A stretch of DNA of 64,000 nt from Serratia liquefaciens (GCF_027594825.1 NZ_CP088930.1:3471019-3535018), one strand, 5' to 3'. Positions 55,449-64,000 are shown, counted from the stretch's first letter. A program made the numbers and translations. The notes: a model not told the origin generated them from the letters alone.

Positions 55449-56691
55449 TGGCCGTCATTCACGGTGGCCACTGGGCCGCCTTTACACTGCGTTATGGGGT
55501 GGTTGTCTGTTGATGTTGAGCCAGAATGCGGCGGCGCGCTTTGAAATTCCCGGCTACGAGCTGGTGTATACCGCACCGGTAGAAACTGCGTTGCAGGCGG
55601 ATGACCTGCGCAACACGGCCGAGGTGTGGCAGCAGATGTTTGATGCGGCGAAAACCCGCATCGATCTGGGCCAGTTCTACGTGGCGAACCAACAGGGTTC
55701 GCTGCTGGATGGCGTGCTGCAGCATCTTAAAGCGGCGGGGGAACGTGGGGTAAAAATTCGTTTCCTGATGGAGGAGAAGGGCATCCGCATTTCTACTCCC
55801 GAAACGCTGGAACAGCTCAAGGCGATCCCGAATCTGGAGCTGCGCATCATCCCTTACCAGCGGCTGAGCGGCGGCATTCTGCATGCCAAATACCTGCTGG
55901 TGGACGGTGAGCAGGCGTTTGTCGGCAGCCAGAACTTTGACTGGCGCGCGCTGGCACACATCCATGAAACCGGGTTGCGCATCAGCGATGCCGGGGTCGT
56001 GGGGCAGATCCAGGCGATCTTCGAACAGGACTGGCAGGCGCAGGCGTTGCTGGCGGCGGATAAACCGGTGCCCCAACTGACGTACCAACCCACGGCGGAA
56101 ACGCCGCAGGGCAATTACCTGATCGCCAGCCCACGCGCCTACAATCCGGTGGGCGTGATTGACTCGCAGCTTGAGCTGCCGCGCCTGTTGGCTTCCGCCA
56201 GGCAGCGGGTGCGGGTACAGGTAATGGACTATGCGCCGTTGTCTTTTGGCCCGGACCGCACACGGCCTTACTACGCGGTGATCGATAACGCCCTGCGCAG
56301 CGCCGCCGCGCGCGGTGTGCAGATTGAGCTGATGGTCGCCAACTGGAATACCAAAAAGCCGGATATCGCCTGGCTGAAGAGCCTGGCGGTGGTGCCGAAC
56401 GTACAGGTGAGAATTGTCACCATTCCACCGGCCAGCAGCGGGTTTATCCCATTTGCCCGAGTGATCCACAGTAAAATCATGACCATCGACGGCGGGATCG
56501 CCTGGGTGGGCACCAGCAACTGGACCGGCGGCTATCTGGACAATTCGCGTAATCTGGAGATTGTTCTGCACGACGCGAACATGAGCCTGCGGCTGGACAA
56601 GTTGTACAGCCAACTGTGGGACAGCCTGTACGCCGAACCGCTGAAGTTGGATTACGACTACCCGACGCCCAAACCGGGCGGCGAGTCCTGA
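55441..56691 (+). CDS. Periplasmic phospholipase D-family enzyme
   Basis: This 416-residue protein has an N-terminal signal peptide (about 1-33: LGRLYTALWGGCLLMLSQNAAA). Two HKD motifs form the active site: HAKYLLVDGEQAFVGSQN near 147 and HSKIMTIDGGIAWVGTSN near 342. Such enzymes cleave or transfer phosphodiesters (phospholipids, cardiolipin, nucleic acids). Its start codon lies within the end of exbB, so it belongs to the TonB operon. It could free a ligand from, or process a phosphodiester imported by, the receptor; that link is inference. Confidence 0.88.
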   Translation: MPNGRHSRWPLGRLYTALWGGCLLMLSQNAAARFEIPGYELVYTAPVETALQADDLRNTAEVWQQMFDAAKTRIDLGQFYVANQQGSLLDGVLQHLKAAGERGVKIRFLMEEKGIRISTPETLEQLKAIPNLELRIIPYQRLSGGILHAKYLLVDGEQAFVGSQNFDWRALAHIHETGLRISDAGVVGQIQAIFEQDWQAQALLAADKPVPQLTYQPTAETPQGNYLIASPRAYNPVGVIDSQLELPRLLASARQRVRVQVMDYAPLSFGPDRTRPYYAVIDNALRSAAARGVQIELMVANWNTKKPDIAWLKSLAVVPNVQVRIVTIPPASSGFIPFARVIHSKIMTIDGGIAWVGTSNWTGGYLDNSRNLEIVLHDANMSLRLDKLYSQLWDSLYAEPLKLDYDYPTPKPGGES

Positions 56692-56693
56692 GA

Positions 56694-56762
56694 GTGTCGG
56701 CAAATCCTCGTCAAGACTGAACCGGCAAGGGTCGAACACGTTCGACCCGATTTACCCCTGTT
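56694..56762. repeat. Dispersed GTCGAAC-type repeat, second copy
   Basis: The reverse complement (starting AGGGGTAAATCGGGTCGAAC) matches 50650-50720 (ATGGGTTAAATCGGGTCGAA) over about 65 bases. It includes GTCGAAC-N2-GTTCGAC and CCGGTT. It lies between the convergent phospholipase and DmpA genes. Confidence 0.75.
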
Positions 56763-56794
56763 AATGCAGCACCCATGTTCTGGGCTTCACCGGA

Positions 56795-57901
56795 TTATTT
56801 CCGCCAGCCGCTTTTTTCCAGTGCCGTCAGCAACTGTTCGGCGCTCAGTCCTTCCGCCCGATGGCCATTACCGGAAACGGTATTGGCGGCCAGCAGGGCA
56901 TTGATAATCGCCTCTTCCACCGCTTCTGCCGCGGCTGCAAACAGCTCGGAGATGTAATCATTGTTCACCATGCGCAGCGGAGTGGTAAAGGCCCCTTTGT
57001 TGGCGTAGTCGGCAGGGGGGAGGCCGTCATTGCCGGTGGCGAAGGCGATAAAAATGTCGCCGCTCGAGTCTTCGGTACCGCCGCCGGTGCGGGCAATGCC
57101 GATGCTGGCGCGTTGGGCCAGACGGGCGCATTGGTGCGGCAACAGCGGGGCGTCGGTGGCCAGGGTGACGACGATCGACCCCATGCCCGGGTGCGGCAGC
57201 TGCGGCGTGAACGGCGAGTGAATATGTGCCAAATGACGGCCCACCGGGTAACCGCCCACCAGCAGCGACGCGCGTTTGCCGTGGTTGGCCTGCACGATGG
57301 CACCCACCGTCCAGCCACCGCGATCGGCAGGCAGGCGGCGCGAAGCGGTGCCGATGCCGCCCTTGAACTCATGGCAGATCATCCCGCTGCCGCCGCCGAC
57401 GGCACCTTCCTGGGGTAGCCCTTGGTGTGCCGCCTGCAGTGCTTGCCGCACATGTTCAGGCTTGACGTGAAAACCGTTGATGTCGTTGAGCAGGCCATCG
57501 AAGGTTTCCATCACCACCGGCATATTCCAGTACACCGCGTCGCCGGCCGGCAGCGCCTCGCGTTCCAGCGCGATCAGGCTGTCACGTACCACGCCGACGC
57601 TGTGGGTGTTGGTGAAGGCGATTGGGCTGGTGAGCAGGCCGGCTTCGCGGATCCACTCCAGCCCGGTGGCGTCGCCGTTGCCGTTAAGCACATGCACGCC
57701 GGCAAAGCAGGGGGATTGTCGCGCCTGACCGGCACGCGGTTCGATCACCGTGACGCCGGTACGCACGCTGCGCCCCTCGGCCAAATCGGCGTGGATGCTG
57801 GCGTGGCCGACGCGAACGCCGGGCACATCGGTGATGGCGTTCAGCGGGCCGGCAACGCCGTGGCCGATTTTAATGCCCAAATCCTGAGCGCGCTGCGACA
57901 T
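56795..57901 (-). CDS. DmpA/BapA-type beta-peptidyl aminopeptidase (family S58)
   Basis: This 368-residue enzyme is expected to self-cleave and to release N-terminal D- or beta-amino acids from peptides. Family marks are ITDVPGVRVGHASI, GGGSGMICHEFKGGIGTASR and GMGSIVVTLATDAPLLPHQ, where the Gly-Ser (near 241) is the expected cleavage and nucleophile site, and ARTGGGTEDSSGDIFIAFATGN. It is two bases after the permease gene, and so is the last gene of the catabolic operon. Its neighbours suggest beta-alanine peptides as the substrate. Confidence 0.88.
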   Translation of the reverse strand: MSQRAQDLGIKIGHGVAGPLNAITDVPGVRVGHASIHADLAEGRSVRTGVTVIEPRAGQARQSPCFAGVHVLNGNGDATGLEWIREAGLLTSPIAFTNTHSVGVVRDSLIALEREALPAGDAVYWNMPVVMETFDGLLNDINGFHVKPEHVRQALQAAHQGLPQEGAVGGGSGMICHEFKGGIGTASRRLPADRGGWTVGAIVQANHGKRASLLVGGYPVGRHLAHIHSPFTPQLPHPGMGSIVVTLATDAPLLPHQCARLAQRASIGIARTGGGTEDSSGDIFIAFATGNDGLPPADYANKGAFTTPLRMVNNDYISELFAAAAEAVEEAIINALLAANTVSGNGHRAEGLSAEQLLTALEKSGWRK

Positions 57902-57903
57902 GG

Positions 57904-59280
57904 TTATTCTCCTTCAATTGAGGGTTCAACGTGCGGGATAGCCTGCCGGGTGCGCATGTAACTCAGCAGCAGACCAAAACAGAGGATACCGGCGATGATA
58001 ATAAAGTCTTTCAGGCTGCTGGCGATCAAAATTGTCCATAACACATACAGGCAGCCGATCAGCGCGATCGCCACCGGCAGCGGCCACAGCGGCATCAGGT
58101 ACGGGTGGTGGAAGCGTGCTCGGCGGCGGCTGATCAGCGCGGCGACCGCCATGATGATGTACACCAGCAGCAGCAGGATCACGGTAAAGGAAGTCAGATC
58201 GCCGAGGTTGGAGCAAAAGGCCAACAGCGCGGAGGGAATACCGAACAGCAGGGTGGCGATCCACGGCGTGCCAAAACGCGGGTGGATGATTTTCAATGCC
58301 CGGTTCACCTGCGGCAGCCAAAAACCGTCACGCCCGCTGGAGAACATCATGCGGCTAAACTGCGCCACGATGGCGATAATGGCGTTAAACACCGACAGGT
58401 AAATCGCACCGCTGACCACCCGCGCCAGCGTCGGCCCCCCCAGTTGGCTGACCACGTAGCCGACCGGATCGGCCTGTTTGGCCATTTCCGTCAGGGACGG
58501 CGCGCCAATCAGCAAAGCGGTAAAGGGCAGCAGCTCGACCAGTACCACGATCGCCAACGTCAGCATGATGGCGGTGGCCATGGGTTTGCCCTGTTCGCGC
58601 ATGTCCTCCGCCATATACACCGCGGCACCGTAGCCGTTATAGGAAAACAGCGCGACGCCGACCATGGCGACGATCAGCGGTACGGAAACCGGCGCCAACA
58701 CGCCTTCGGGGTTTAGCATCACCGGCGCGACGAGGATGTCCGCACTTTGGTGCGGGTTGCTGAAGCCCAACCAGGCGATTAACCCCAGCACCGCGATTTC
58801 AACCACCAAAAAGGTGCCGGTCAGCAGCGCATTGGCCTTGATGTTGAAAATGGCGCAGGCACCGCCGATCAGGATGGTGATCATCCCGGCGGTAGAGGCG
58901 TCGAACTGAGTCCCCAGCGCGGTGTTCAGATAAGGCACTGCACCGGTGGCCAGCACCGCCGGCACGAACAGCGCAGCGCTGAGGATAAACAGGTAAGTTT
59001 GCAGTCCGCACAGGGTGCCGAACAGGCGTTTGATAATGCTGTATTCACCCCCGGCGCTGGGGTGCGCCGCGCCGAGTTCGGCATAGCACAGGGCGATGGT
59101 GGCGGCGATAAAGGCGGCGATCAGAAATGAGATAAAGGCACCGCTGCCGGCGCTGGCGATCGCCAGTGGAGCAATAACGAAAATGGAGCTGGCGGGCGTG
59201 ACGCCGGAGGCGGTAATCATCACCACGTCGAGGACGCTGAGATTACCTTTGAATTTGTGTTCTGGTGTGGACTCAGTCAT
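57904..59280 (-). CDS. APC-family amino acid permease
   Basis: This 458-residue inner-membrane transporter has about 12 helices. The first APC helix block is VVMITASGVTPASSIFVIAPLA, and GAAHPSAGGEYSIIKRLFG is conserved. It lies between the dehydrogenase (159 bases upstream) and the DmpA gene (two bases downstream). It probably imports the peptide or beta-amino acid used by the cluster. The substrate is not readable. Confidence 0.88.
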   Translation of the reverse strand: MTESTPEHKFKGNLSVLDVVMITASGVTPASSIFVIAPLAIASAGSGAFISFLIAAFIAATIALCYAELGAAHPSAGGEYSIIKRLFGTLCGLQTYLFILSAALFVPAVLATGAVPYLNTALGTQFDASTAGMITILIGGACAIFNIKANALLTGTFLVVEIAVLGLIAWLGFSNPHQSADILVAPVMLNPEGVLAPVSVPLIVAMVGVALFSYNGYGAAVYMAEDMREQGKPMATAIMLTLAIVVLVELLPFTALLIGAPSLTEMAKQADPVGYVVSQLGGPTLARVVSGAIYLSVFNAIIAIVAQFSRMMFSSGRDGFWLPQVNRALKIIHPRFGTPWIATLLFGIPSALLAFCSNLGDLTSFTVILLLLVYIIMAVAALISRRRARFHHPYLMPLWPLPVAIALIGCLYVLWTILIASSLKDFIIIAGILCFGLLLSYMRTRQAIPHVEPSIEGE

Positions 59281-59439
59281 TCAAAACTCCATTAACGCGT
59301 TAGTGGATTATTTTACGGACGGCGGTCGTGCGGGAGAGCATTGCGATGGCATGCCGCTGCCCGGGCCTGATTAAATGGAGCGCGTGGAAAACGAGGCGAA
59401 TTTCTTCGCCCCTAAAAAATCATTATGTTTATTATGAGA

Positions 59440-60948
59440 TTACCCTTGCCCGGACGGGAAGCTGAAGGTGGCATGCTGGGCGTCATGGGAAGAGGGCCAG
59501 CGCTGGGTAATGGTTTTGCGCTTGGTGTAGAACCTGACGGCATCCGGGCCGTAGGCGTGCAGGTCGCCAAACAGCGAGCGTTTCCAGCCGCCGAACGAGT
59601 GGTAGGCCACCGGAACCGGCAGCGCGACGTTGATCCCCACCATACCGACCTGAATATGATTGGAAAAATAACGTGCCGCCTCGCCGTCGCGGGTGAACAG
59701 GCAGGTCCCGTTGCCGTACTCGTGGGCGTCAATCATCGCCATCGCCTCTTTCAGCGAGCCGACCCGAACCACGCCCAGCACCGGGCCGAAGATCTCCTCC
59801 TGATAAATCCTCATTCCCGGTCGCACGTGGTCAAACAGCGTAGGGCCGAGGAAATAGCCCTGGCTGATTTGCCCGCTGTCTTCCCGCACTGCCAGCTTGC
59901 GGCCGTCGACTACCAGGGTGGCGCCTTCTTCAACGCCCCGATCGATATAGCCTTTCACCTTTTCATAATGCTGTTGGGTGACCAGTGGCCCCATGTCGTT
60001 GCGGTTATCGCTACCGGCGCCGATCCGCATGGCCGCCATTTGCTGCTGTAGCCCGGCGACCAGCGCATCGGCCGTGTCGTCTCCCACTGCCACCACCAGC
60101 GGGATGGCCATGCAGCGCTGTCCGCAGGAACCGAACGCCGCGCCCATCAGCGCACTAACGCTGCCGGCGATGTCGGCATCCGGCAGCACCACCGCATGGT
60201 TTTTCGCGCCGCCCAGCGCCTGCACCCGTTTGTTCTGACCACAACCGGTGTGGTAGATGTGCTCCGCGACCGGCGTAGAGCCGACAAAGCTGACGGATTT
60301 GACCCGGGGATCGTGCAGCAGGGTGTCCACCGCCTCGCGGTCGCCGTTGACCAGGTTCAGCACTCCCGGCGGCAGCCCGGCTTCGGACGCCAGTTGAGCG
60401 ATATACAACGTGGAGGAAGGGACGCGTTCGGAGGGTTTCAGTACAAAGGTGTTGCCGCACACTACCGCCATCGGCCACATCCACAGCGGCACCATCGCCG
60501 GGAAGTTAAACGGCGTGATGCCCGCCACCACCCCCAACGGTTGAAACTCGCTCCAGCTGTCGATGCCTGGCCCGGCGTCCTTGCTGTGCTCGCCTTTCAG
60601 CAGCTCCGGTGCATAGCTGGCGTACTCAATGTTTTCGATACCGCGCTGCAGTTCGCCCATGGCGTCACTGAGCACCTTGCCATGTTCGACGGTGATCAAC
60701 CGGCAGATGGCATCGGCATGCTGTTCCAGCAGCGTTTTTAGACGCATCATCACTCTGGCCCGCTTCAGCGGTGGCGTATCCCGCCAGGCCGGGTAAGCGC
60801 GTTCGGCGGCGTCGATGGCGCTTTCTACCGTGGCGCGGTCGGCCAGCAACACCTCCTGATATGACTGCCCGGTAGCCGGATCGTAGACCGGCTGGCTGCG
60901 GGTGCCGCCGGTGGCGGACTGGCCGTTGATCCAATGTGCAATTGGCAT
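59440..60948 (-). CDS. mmsA: CoA-acylating (methyl)malonate-semialdehyde dehydrogenase
   Basis: This 502-residue aldehyde dehydrogenase has GITPFNFPAMVPLWMWP, NTFVLKPSERVP, FVGSTPVAEHIY and the catalytic Cys in FGSCGQRCMAI near 274. The family converts malonate semialdehyde to acetyl-CoA (or the methyl form to propionyl-CoA) with CO2 loss. It lies 16 bases after the omega-aminotransferase, whose product with beta-alanine is malonate semialdehyde, so the two are consecutive steps. Confidence 0.92.
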   Translation of the reverse strand: MPIAHWINGQSATGGTRSQPVYDPATGQSYQEVLLADRATVESAIDAAERAYPAWRDTPPLKRARVMMRLKTLLEQHADAICRLITVEHGKVLSDAMGELQRGIENIEYASYAPELLKGEHSKDAGPGIDSWSEFQPLGVVAGITPFNFPAMVPLWMWPMAVVCGNTFVLKPSERVPSSTLYIAQLASEAGLPPGVLNLVNGDREAVDTLLHDPRVKSVSFVGSTPVAEHIYHTGCGQNKRVQALGGAKNHAVVLPDADIAGSVSALMGAAFGSCGQRCMAIPLVVAVGDDTADALVAGLQQQMAAMRIGAGSDNRNDMGPLVTQQHYEKVKGYIDRGVEEGATLVVDGRKLAVREDSGQISQGYFLGPTLFDHVRPGMRIYQEEIFGPVLGVVRVGSLKEAMAMIDAHEYGNGTCLFTRDGEAARYFSNHIQVGMVGINVALPVPVAYHSFGGWKRSLFGDLHAYGPDAVRFYTKRKTITQRWPSSHDAQHATFSFPSGQG

Positions 60949-60964
60949 GGCTTGCGCTCCTTTA

Positions 60965-62305
60965 TTATTCGGTTGCGTTGATAGCGTCGCCGAGGGCGTT
61001 GATCAGCGAATCGATCTGCGCCTCGCTGCTGATAAACGGCGGTGCCAACTGCAGGGTGTCGCCACCATAGCGGACATAAAACCCGCTTTCCCAGCAGCGC
61101 ATCGCCACCTCATATGGCCTGCGTGCCGCCTCACCCGGCCGGGCCGCCAGCGTGATACCTGCCGCCAGGCCAAAGTTGCGAATGTCGCTGACGTGGCTGC
61201 ATCCCTGCAAACCGTGCACCGCCCGTTCGAAATGGGGGGCCAACGCTTGCACTCGTTCGATCATCTTCTCGCGTTCAATGATATCCAGCGTCGCCAGCCC
61301 CACCGCACAGCTGACCGGATGGGCGGAGTAGGTGTAGCCGTGCGGGAATTCGAGCAAATATTCCGGTTCATCGGTGGCCATGAAGGCCTGGTAAATCTCG
61401 GGCCGAACCACCACGGCGCCCATCGGTTGTGCGCCGTTGGTGACCTGTTTGGCAATATTCATGATGTCCGGCGTGACGCCGAATGCCTCGGCGCCGGTCA
61501 AGGCACCACAGCGGCCGAAGGCGGTGATCACTTCGTCAAAAATCAGCAGAATATTGTGTTGAGTGCAGATCTCGCGGATGCGTTGCAGATAACCGACCGG
61601 CGGTACGATCACCCCGGCCGAGCCGGAGAAGGGTTCGACAATCACCGCGGCGATGGTCGAGGCGTCACGCAGTGCGATGATGCGGTTGAGTTCCTCCGCC
61701 AGTTCGGCCCCCTGCTCGGGCATGCCGCGTGAAAAGGCATTTCCCGCCAGTTGGGTATGGGGCAGGTGGTCCGCTTCGGCGCTGGCACCAAAGGCTTTAC
61801 GATTGCCGGCAATGCCGCCCACCGCGATGCCACCAAAGTTAACGCCGTGGTAGCCTTTTTCGCGACCGATAAAACAGGTTTTTCCCGCCTGGCCTTTGGC
61901 TCGCCAATAGGCACGAGCCATTTTTAACGAGGTGTCTGCCGCTTCGGAGCCGGAGCCGGTGAAAAACACGTAGTCCAGCCCGGCCGGGGTCATGGCCTTG
62001 ATTTTGTTAGCCAGCTCGAAAGATAAGGCATGGCCGAACTGAAACGCCGGGGAATAATCCAATCGGGAAAGTTGCCGGTGAGCGGCATCGGCAATTTCCT
62101 GGCGGCCATGGCCCAACCCGCAGCACCACAACCCGGATAATCCGTCAAAAATTTTGCGACCGTCCTGGCTAGTATAATAAACGCCTTGCGCGTGGCTTAT
62201 CATTCTCGGGTTGGCTTTAAAATTACGGTTGCCGGTAAAGGGCATCCAATGTGCTTCTAACCATTCACGGTCGGCTTTATTTTCACGGTGATTTAAATCA
62301 GCCAT
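60965..62305 (-). CDS. Omega-amino acid:pyruvate aminotransferase (class III)
   Basis: This 446-residue PLP enzyme has FTGSGSEAADTSLKMARAYW, LLIFDEVITAFGRCG and the PLP Lys in NIAKQVTNGAQPMGAV near 283. It resembles beta-alanine:pyruvate transaminases, which turn beta-alanine into malonate semialdehyde. It is the first gene of the leftward operon, divergent from the LysR regulator. Confidence 0.92.
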   Translation of the reverse strand: MADLNHRENKADREWLEAHWMPFTGNRNFKANPRMISHAQGVYYTSQDGRKIFDGLSGLWCCGLGHGRQEIADAAHRQLSRLDYSPAFQFGHALSFELANKIKAMTPAGLDYVFFTGSGSEAADTSLKMARAYWRAKGQAGKTCFIGREKGYHGVNFGGIAVGGIAGNRKAFGASAEADHLPHTQLAGNAFSRGMPEQGAELAEELNRIIALRDASTIAAVIVEPFSGSAGVIVPPVGYLQRIREICTQHNILLIFDEVITAFGRCGALTGAEAFGVTPDIMNIAKQVTNGAQPMGAVVVRPEIYQAFMATDEPEYLLEFPHGYTYSAHPVSCAVGLATLDIIEREKMIERVQALAPHFERAVHGLQGCSHVSDIRNFGLAAGITLAARPGEAARRPYEVAMRCWESGFYVRYGGDTLQLAPPFISSEAQIDSLINALGDAINATE

Positions 62306-62341
62306 TTTTCCCTCCGAGGGGGAGAACAGGTACGGTTAATT

Positions 62342-62583
62342 AAATATACCCGTCATCTTTTAAGTTACAGCGTTGTTATCTGCACTCAGTTATATGGCCC
62401 GTCCATGGGCCATACCCCTGCGGGCAGCGTTCAAATCGGCCACCGGCAGATTTGTCACCCCAGTTACTGTAGGGGGCGAATAAATTCGCCCCGATTAATG
62501 CGGGCGCAGCATGCAGCGCCCCTACAATATCTGGGATGAGCGAGCTGGCCGCCTAGCCGTAACTTAAAAGCCATAGGGTATAA
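62342..62583. repeat. Composite ERIC-like element carrying a nested palindrome
   Basis: The outer arms (TATACCCGTCATCTTTTAAG and AACTTAAAAGCCATAGGGTA) are the ends of the ERIC seen at 54661, in the other orientation. The centre is expanded to about 240 bp and holds the GGGCGC core (near 62500-62525), GGGGCGAATAAATTCGCCCC and GGCCCGTCCATGGGCC. Thus one dispersed repeat sits inside another, between the divergent aminotransferase and LysR genes. Confidence 0.8.
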
Positions 62584-62676
62584 ATAAGCGTGTTAATGAA
62601 ATGTTGAGTGAAATTGACTATGTTCTGCTTCTTCACTAATGTGAATAATCATATGTCGAAACTTACTTAAGGTTTT

Positions 62677-63606
62677 ATGCAAGTAAAAAAGCGCGCATTG
62701 TTGGGCCAGTTATCGGATATGGATCTGCGGTTGCTGCGGGTATTCAAGGCGGTGGTCGACTGTGGCGGCATGAGTGCCGCCGAGCTGGAGCTGAACATCA
62801 GCCTGTCGACCATCAGCAAGCACATCAAGGATCTGGAGCAGCGGCTGGGCCTGACGCTGTGCCACCGCGGGCGCGAAGGGTTTGCGGTTACTGACGAAGG
62901 GCTGCTGATTTATCAGGAAACCGTGAATCTGTTGGCGGCGACCGAGGCCTTTCACCGTGGGGTGGATGATGTGCATCAACGCCTGGGAGGACAGCTGCAC
63001 GTGGCGATATTCGACCATACCGTCAGTAATCCTCAGGCGCATATCGGCCGGGCGATCGCCTTATTCAGCGAGCAGGCGCCGGATGTCTCTTTGCAAATGT
63101 ATGTGGAGCCGATAAATACCATTGAACGCGGCGTGATTGACGGCCAATTTCAAATTGGCATTATTCCCATGCACCGCAGTGCGGAAAGTTTATCTTATAG
63201 TTCGTTATTTCATGAGAGGATGTTCTTATATTGTGGCGCGCAGCATGAATTATTTTCCGCTAACCATGAAATACTTAATTGGGATCTGTTGCACAATTAT
63301 GCCTTTGCCGGATTAGGCTACCATTCGCCGAATATGGAACTGAGCCTGCAGCAGCATTTACATCGCAAGGCAACGGGGTTTGCCCAGGAGTCGATCGCGA
63401 CCCTAATTCTTTCCGGTAAGTACGTCGGCTTTCTTCCCGACCACTATGCAGCGTTTTTTGTCGCGCAAAATATGATGCGCGCCATCAAACCGACGCTGTT
63501 CCGTTATCACTGCGAATATTCCAGCGTGCTGCGGCGTTCGCCCAGCCCGCAGCGGGTGGTCAAGCTGTTCCACGAATGCCTGCTGGCGGCTCATGGAACA
63601 GCTTAA
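62677..63606 (+). CDS. LysR-family regulator of the beta-amino acid operon
   Basis: This 309-residue LysR-type regulator has helix-turn-helix MDLRLLRVFKAVVDCGGMSAAELELNISLSTISKHIKDLE. It is divergent from the aminotransferase-dehydrogenase-permease-DmpA operon and probably activates it with the substrate or an intermediate as effector. The composite ERIC lies in the promoter gap. Confidence 0.88.
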   Translation: MQVKKRALLGQLSDMDLRLLRVFKAVVDCGGMSAAELELNISLSTISKHIKDLEQRLGLTLCHRGREGFAVTDEGLLIYQETVNLLAATEAFHRGVDDVHQRLGGQLHVAIFDHTVSNPQAHIGRAIALFSEQAPDVSLQMYVEPINTIERGVIDGQFQIGIIPMHRSAESLSYSSLFHERMFLYCGAQHELFSANHEILNWDLLHNYAFAGLGYHSPNMELSLQQHLHRKATGFAQESIATLILSGKYVGFLPDHYAAFFVAQNMMRAIKPTLFRYHCEYSSVLRRSPSPQRVVKLFHECLLAAHGTA

Positions 63607-63609
63607 TAT

Positions 63610-63702
63610 TTACTGATCTTTCTTCTTGCCAAAAATCTTGATCAGCAAGCCGACCAGGATGCCAATCGCGATGCCGGTGAAAATCCAGCTGATGATGCCC
63701 AT
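63610..63702 (-). CDS. 30-residue small membrane protein
   Basis: A single hydrophobic helix (MGIISWIFTGIAIGILVGLL) is followed by a positive tail IKIFGKKKDQ. The start is ATG with GGGAGA seven bases ahead, a strong site, which argues for a real gene. The N-terminus resembles YeaQ-type small proteins, but the rest of that family is lacking. Function unknown. Confidence 0.7.
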   Translation of the reverse strand: MGIISWIFTGIAIGILVGLLIKIFGKKKDQ

Positions 63703-63740
63703 GTCCAATCTCCCGCTATTACTTTGATCTGATTATATAA

Positions 63741-64000
63741 TCATTCGATGCGGAATGCGCCTTCGATCATCTGCTGCCGCTGCGGCGCGCTGTAGTCGAT
63801 CAGCGAGTTCTTGCTGTTGGATTTTGCCAGCGTCACCGCCAGTTCGTCAGCGGAAATCGTCAGGTCATCCTGCCAGAAACTGGCGATGGCATTGCGGGTA
63901 ATAAAGTCGATCAGGTAGCGTTCCGGGCTGTCATGCTGCTCGGGGAACAGACGGGCGGCAAGCTCAGCCATCAGCGCCCTCTGCTGCGGTTGTTCGCTTT
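63741..64000 (-). CDS. C-terminal end of an unidentified protein
   Basis: The frame is open to the right edge of the window, and codons before the internal ATG at 63971 also read like protein (SEQPQQRAL then MAELAARLFPEQ). This is the end of a longer gene that starts outside. It ends APQRQQMIEGAFRIE. I do not recognise it. Confidence 0.6.
   Translation of the reverse strand, partial: SEQPQQRALMAELAARLFPEQHDSPERYLIDFITRNAIASFWQDDLTISADELAVTLAKSNSKNSLIDYSAPQRQQMIEGAFRIE

Overview
The window is enterobacterial chromosome, most likely Serratia (Yersiniaceae). The core genes are close relatives of E. coli LptG, LdtB, BtsT-YjiX-YjiA and AscG-AscF-AscB. ERIC elements and short palindromic dispersed repeats lie between genes. 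Backbone genes are GC-rich, while the first 24 kb contain AT-rich, patchy segments typical of transferred DNA. No database could be searched; functions rest on recognised motifs, gene order and remembered family members.

Layout. (a) 1-0.7 kb: 3' end of lptG, a triple palindromic repeat and tRNA-Leu(CAA) (leuX). (b) 0.87-20.5 kb: a genomic island entered from leuX by a P4-type integrase that now carries an in-frame amber codon. Its cargo is almost all defence: a remnant of a phosphorothioate-dependent nuclease, a SIR2-HerA pair, a five-gene leftward operon (hsdM-hsdS-DUF4268 nuclease-like gene-hsdR-NERD helicase with a zinc finger), a divergent TIR gene with a small partner, decayed CP4-type fragments and a hipBA module. 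(c) 20.8-24 kb: a CynT-type carbonic anhydrase, an orphan HipB-like repressor behind four evenly spaced operators, a ScoMcrA-like HNH type IV restriction enzyme, and a C4-RNA-like leader with a small gene. (d) 24.1-33.5 kb: ascFB/ascG beta-glucoside utilisation, the pyruvate transporter operon btsT-yjiX-yjiA with three BtsR boxes, and a COG3541 nucleotidyltransferase. (e) 33.7-43.0 kb: eight leftward genes: a gamma-glutamyl-ligase-type glutamine synthetase homologue, an N-terminal half of a GT20 (OtsA-like) enzyme, a duplicated-domain ABC permease, two ABC ATPases separated by a porin, an MgtC-like protein and a LysR regulator. (f) 43.3-50.5 kb: small secreted protein, HigBA-type toxin-antitoxin, YncE beta-propeller, porin, two AraC regulators and LdtB. 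(g) 51.2-56.7 kb: a private TonB system (exbD-tonB-receptor-exbB) translationally coupled to a periplasmic phospholipase D. (h) 56.8-63.6 kb: a beta-peptide/beta-alanine catabolic cluster (DmpA-type peptidase, APC permease, semialdehyde dehydrogenase, omega-aminotransferase, divergent LysR).

How the genes work together. Region (b) is layered antiphage defence: restriction-modification plus two NAD+-depleting effector families (SIR2 and TIR). The least explained units are the composite hsd operon with its NERD helicase, the TIR protein with an unnamed C-terminal domain, the cluster in (e), where two promoters share one dyad motif, and the TonB-phospholipase operon in (g).
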